Part shown: in pieces, positions 14,499-15,968 of the stretch
Layout: the number at the start of each line of letters is the position of its first letter
Numbering within the stretch: position 1 is the stretch's first letter
From: CAUUGB01 sp963544615
GTDB taxonomy: Bacteria; Patescibacteriota; Microgenomatia; UBA1400; PJMF01
Reading direction: 5' to 3'
Assembly: GCA_963544615.1 (NCBI GenBank)
Contig: CAUUGB010000020.1
Span: 1 to 15,968, forward strand
DNA length: 15,968 nucleotides
Notes under the pieces: model-generated
What the model was told of the DNA's origin: nothing
The model's database searches: none
The model's input: only the letters and a program-made list of their open reading frames with translations
Position numbers and translations under genes: made by a program

Positions 14499-15623
14499 TT
14501 AATTGGGAGTGTTTTTATCTTTGCCCACCAGTAAACGCAGTGCCGGGAAGAGAGAAAACAAGATGGTTGCCATGGTACTTAAAAAAAGTACCACCATGGT
14601 TAAGCCAAATAATGCCAAAGCCGGGGTGTGCCAAAAAGATAAATTATTTAAACCAAAGTCATAAAACACATCCAAATGAATAAAAATTACCTCATGGAAA
14701 ATATAAATTCCTAAAGTCAGACTGGCAAAAAAGCTCAGTAATTTTTGTATGGCAAGGTTGGTAAATATTTTTGCCTGACAGCCTAAAATCCAAATAAAAG
14801 CACCTACACTCATCATGACTATCCAAGGCAGATGATAGTTAAGACTATAAGACGCGGCTCCTTGAATGGCACCAACATGACTAAAGGCAATTTTTTTAGT
14901 GAAAAAATCAACTAAAGTGCTCATTGTCAATCCAGTGAAAAATAAATATTTACCCCAATTTGTGTTTTGGTATTTGGGAATGAGACGAATTAAATATCCC
15001 AACAGAAAATACCCCACCCATAATATCCAGCGCCACTCATTAAGCACAGCTTCATTGACTAAAGGATTAAAAATAAAATTCAGTATAGCACTCATGCTTA
15101 TTAGCAAAAATAAAACTATAATGTATTTAGCCAAAGAATATTGATGTTGTGCTTGCTTTTTGGTAAAAAGTAATCCCCAAAGGGGCAAGAGTAAATTCAA
15201 GCCAATTAAAGCGGCAAAAAAATGTAAGCTGCCGCTAGCAATAAAAAATCTCCACCACAGGGTTGACAGTGATAGGAGTGGGAGGGATAAAGCTGAATTA
15301 TGCAGATGGCAAGAAACTAAACCATTTGTCCAACTGGCAATAATCCATAAAAAAATAAAAGGCAGAAGTAAGCGGAGTAAAACTCGCTTGATTAATTTAG
15401 TTGGTGAGTAGTTTTTGCCAATGGTTAAGTAACCACTGGTAAGCATAAACATTGGTACGCCAGTACTGGCAAGCACCCGTAGCAATAAGATTAAATACCA
15501 CACTAAGCTTCGAGAGAAAAAGTAATCAGCACGATTAAGATAACCATCAGAAAGATGTAAAAAAACCACTCCAATGATAGCGCTAATTTTAATCAAATCT
15601 AACTGATAATTTCTCTCTTTCAT
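14499..15623 (-). CDS. Acyltransferase family 3 membrane protein (OafA/YrhL type)
   Basis: This 374-residue protein has about ten hydrophobic segments in the order expected of the acyltransferase-3 family. The N-terminus QLDLIKISAIIGVVFLHLS carries the family's early-helix His (H23), and GVPMFMLTSGYL follows near residues 55-66. Such proteins O-acetylate or O-succinylate surface glycans. No extra periplasmic SGNH domain is present. It converges on the glycan cassette, so modification of that polymer is a reasonable inference. ATG 15623 opens the conserved N-terminus; ACAGGC just upstream is a weak ribosome binding site. Two candidate promoters are visible upstream: TTTAAT 7 nt before the ATG and TGATACAAT about 47 nt before it. 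Confidence 0.87.
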   Translation of the reverse strand: MKERNYQLDLIKISAIIGVVFLHLSDGYLNRADYFFSRSLVWYLILLLRVLASTGVPMFMLTSGYLTIGKNYSPTKLIKRVLLRLLLPFIFLWIIASWTNGLVSCHLHNSALSLPLLSLSTLWWRFFIASGSLHFFAALIGLNLLLPLWGLLFTKKQAQHQYSLAKYIIVLFLLISMSAILNFIFNPLVNEAVLNEWRWILWVGYFLLGYLIRLIPKYQNTNWGKYLFFTGLTMSTLVDFFTKKIAFSHVGAIQGAASYSLNYHLPWIVMMSVGAFIWILGCQAKIFTNLAIQKLLSFFASLTLGIYIFHEVIFIHLDVFYDFGLNNLSFWHTPALALFGLTMVVLFLSTMATILFSLFPALRLLVGKDKNTPN

Positions 15624-15669
15624 GCCTGTGATTAAACCCTTTATTTTTTTCCTAACTTAATGCGTAATT

Positions 15670-15678
15670 ATTGTATCA
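15670..15678 (-). promoter_or_regulatory. Extended -10 promoter before the acyltransferase gene
   Basis: On the minus strand TGATACAAT is identical to the cassette promoter at 9148-9156, and the shared word extends to CCATGATACAAT (15681-15670). TAAACA lies 18 nt upstream and matches TTGACA at four of six positions. Initiation near 15663 would give a leader of about 40 nt. A competing TTTAAT at 15636-15631 would give a leaderless transcript. Confidence 0.45.
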
Positions 15679-15721
15679 TGGTGCTGATAGCATTGTTTAC
15701 TTGGCGGCAGGATGGGGAACC

Positions 15722-15735
15722 ACTTATGAATAAGT
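15722..15735. repeat. Short inverted repeat ACTTAT-GA-ATAAGT
   Basis: A 6-bp perfect inverted repeat has a 2-base centre. Its right half overlaps the left arm of the larger 15730/15905 inverted repeat, so the same bases can pair in two ways. The minus-strand reading of 15733-15725, TTATTCATA, is one mismatch from the DnaA box TTATNCACA. Confidence 0.5.
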
Positions 15736-15778
15736 TCACATCCATTAAATAAGCTCACTGACCAACCTCAAACACATT

Positions 15779-15862
15779 TCGGACTATAAACCTATAGGTT
15801 TATAAGAAAGGGTAGTAATGGGAGTTAATGCTTTTAAGGGGTATTAAATTATCTTAGTCCGA
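15779..15862. repeat. Inner 8-bp inverted repeat TCGGACTA/TAGTCCGA
   Basis: Perfect 8-bp arms enclose 68 nt. The 84-nt span recalls a closed RNA domain. It is not a tRNA: there is no T-loop (TTCGANTCC) and no anticodon arm in place. A nearby TCCGAA (15885-15890) could pair alternatively with TTCGGA (15778-15783). Confidence 0.5.
15785..15804. repeat. Perfect 20-nt palindrome
   Basis: TATAAACC-TATA-GGTTTATA is its own reverse complement over 20 nt. As RNA it would be an 8-bp hairpin with a 4-base loop; as DNA it could be a dimeric-protein operator. Its first two bases overlap the inner repeat arm. Confidence 0.65.
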
Positions 15863-15901
15863 CAAATTATTGGGGAAATATTATTCCGAAAAGTAGTGAA
15901 C

Positions 15902-15910
15902 TTATACACA
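15902..15910 (+). promoter_or_regulatory. DnaA-box-like sequence TTATACACA
   Basis: It matches the DnaA box consensus TTWTNCACA exactly. A second near match, TTATCCACT, lies at 15943-15951 in the same orientation. Both are preceded by TGAAC. Single 9-mers occur by chance in AT-rich DNA, so the evidence rests on clustering in a gene-free region. Confidence 0.35.
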
Positions 15911-15942
15911 GCACGTATTGTGACAGATACATATTGAACACT

Positions 15943-15951
15943 TTATCCACT
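15943..15951 (+). promoter_or_regulatory. DnaA-box-like sequence TTATCCACT
   Basis: It is one mismatch from TTATCCACA and lies 41 nt after the exact DnaA-box match, in the same orientation. TGAACACT precedes it, compared with TGAACT before the first box. Confidence 0.3.
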
Positions 15952-15968
15952 CATAAAACTCTCTAGTT

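Larger units (their letters stand above)
15730..15905. repeat. Outer 10-bp inverted repeat enclosing a 176-nt element
   Basis: ATAAGTTCAC (15730-15739) and GTGAACTTAT (15896-15905) are exact reverse complements. A second perfect 8-bp inverted repeat, TCGGACTA (15779-15786) and TAGTCCGA (15855-15862), is nested inside with nearly equal gaps (39 and 33 nt). A 20-nt palindrome is nested in turn. The arrangement could be a structured non-coding RNA or a small mobile or replication element. Confidence 0.55.
15624..15968. other. Gene-free right end of the window
   Basis: I see no supportable coding region here on either strand. Only tiny frames exist (for example ATG 15727, 8 codons, and ATG 15818, 9 codons). 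The stretch holds the acyltransferase promoter, a nested set of inverted repeats and two DnaA-box-like sequences, described separately. It is by far the longest gene-free stretch in an otherwise tightly packed window, and it is cut by the window end. Confidence 0.6.

Noticed and set aside
14454..14534. A 26-codon hydrophobic frame starting at ATG 14454 (+), with AGG upstream
   Set aside because: Its second half lies antisense to the 3' end of the acyltransferase gene, the ribosome binding site is weak and there is no promoter. Hydrophobic composition is expected by chance opposite a membrane-protein gene in T-rich DNA.
15727..15753. Eight-codon frame (MNKFTSIK) preceded by a G-rich stretch, as a possible leader peptide
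   Set aside because: Too short to judge, no regulatory codon run, and it falls inside the inverted-repeat arm.
15779..15862. tRNA-like acceptor stem (CGGACTA/TAGTCCG plus A)
   Set aside because: The span is 84 nt with no T-loop consensus, no D-loop GG pattern and no anticodon stem in the right place.
1..15968. CRISPR array, insertion sequence, or phage genes
   Set aside because: I saw no regularly spaced direct repeats, no transposase or integrase and no phage structural genes.

Overview
The window looks like a piece of a small, AT-rich, very compact bacterial chromosome, most likely from the Candidate Phyla Radiation (Patescibacteria), perhaps the Microgenomates side. This placement is an inference. 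It rests on the gene mix (orphan parB, an HD-type CCA-adding enzyme with insertions, an unusually short AspRS, many GT-C and GT2-type glycosyltransferases, surface-sugar methyltransferases), on gene spacings of 1 to 20 nt, and on lineage-specific envelope proteins with no recognisable family. TGA is used as a stop (aspS and the first methyltransferase), so the TGA-recoding CPR lineages are unlikely.

Layout. Positions 1-1986 (+) hold the 3' part of one polytopic membrane glycosyltransferase and a complete GT39/ArnT-like glycosyltransferase. Positions 1992-2852 (-) hold parB, divergent from cca (2961-4553, +). Positions 4555-6660 (-) hold three genes of unknown function for secreted or membrane-anchored proteins. 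Positions 6808-8948 (-) hold aspS followed by an overlapping short glucose-1-phosphate nucleotidyltransferase (RmlA-like). Positions 9184-14397 (+) are a tight six-gene glycan cassette: methyltransferase, UDP-GlcNAc 2-epimerase, methyltransferase, GT2, GT8, methyltransferase. An acyltransferase-3 membrane protein (14499-15623, -) converges on it. Positions 15624-15968 contain no gene I can support, but hold nested inverted repeats and DnaA-box-like sequences.

How the genes work together. The cassette and its neighbours suggest synthesis and decoration of a surface polysaccharide. RmlA and the epimerase would supply activated sugars (dTDP-glucose and UDP-ManNAc). GT2 and GT8 would assemble the chain at the cytoplasmic face, and the GT-C proteins would act on the outer face with lipid-linked sugars. 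The methyltransferases and the acyltransferase would modify it. parB, cca and aspS are housekeeping genes.

The clearest unexplained signal is regulatory. Five transcription-unit starts (parB, cca, the 354-aa gene, the 254-aa gene, aspS) each have a perfect TATAAT ending only 6-8 nt before the ATG, which predicts leaderless mRNAs. Several downstream genes have Shine-Dalgarno-like sequences, and the cassette's first gene has a 5' leader with AAGGA. Other points of interest are an AspRS without the bacterial GAD insertion domain, a CCA-adding enzyme with an insertion of about 58 residues in its catalytic head, and the nested inverted-repeat element at the right edge.
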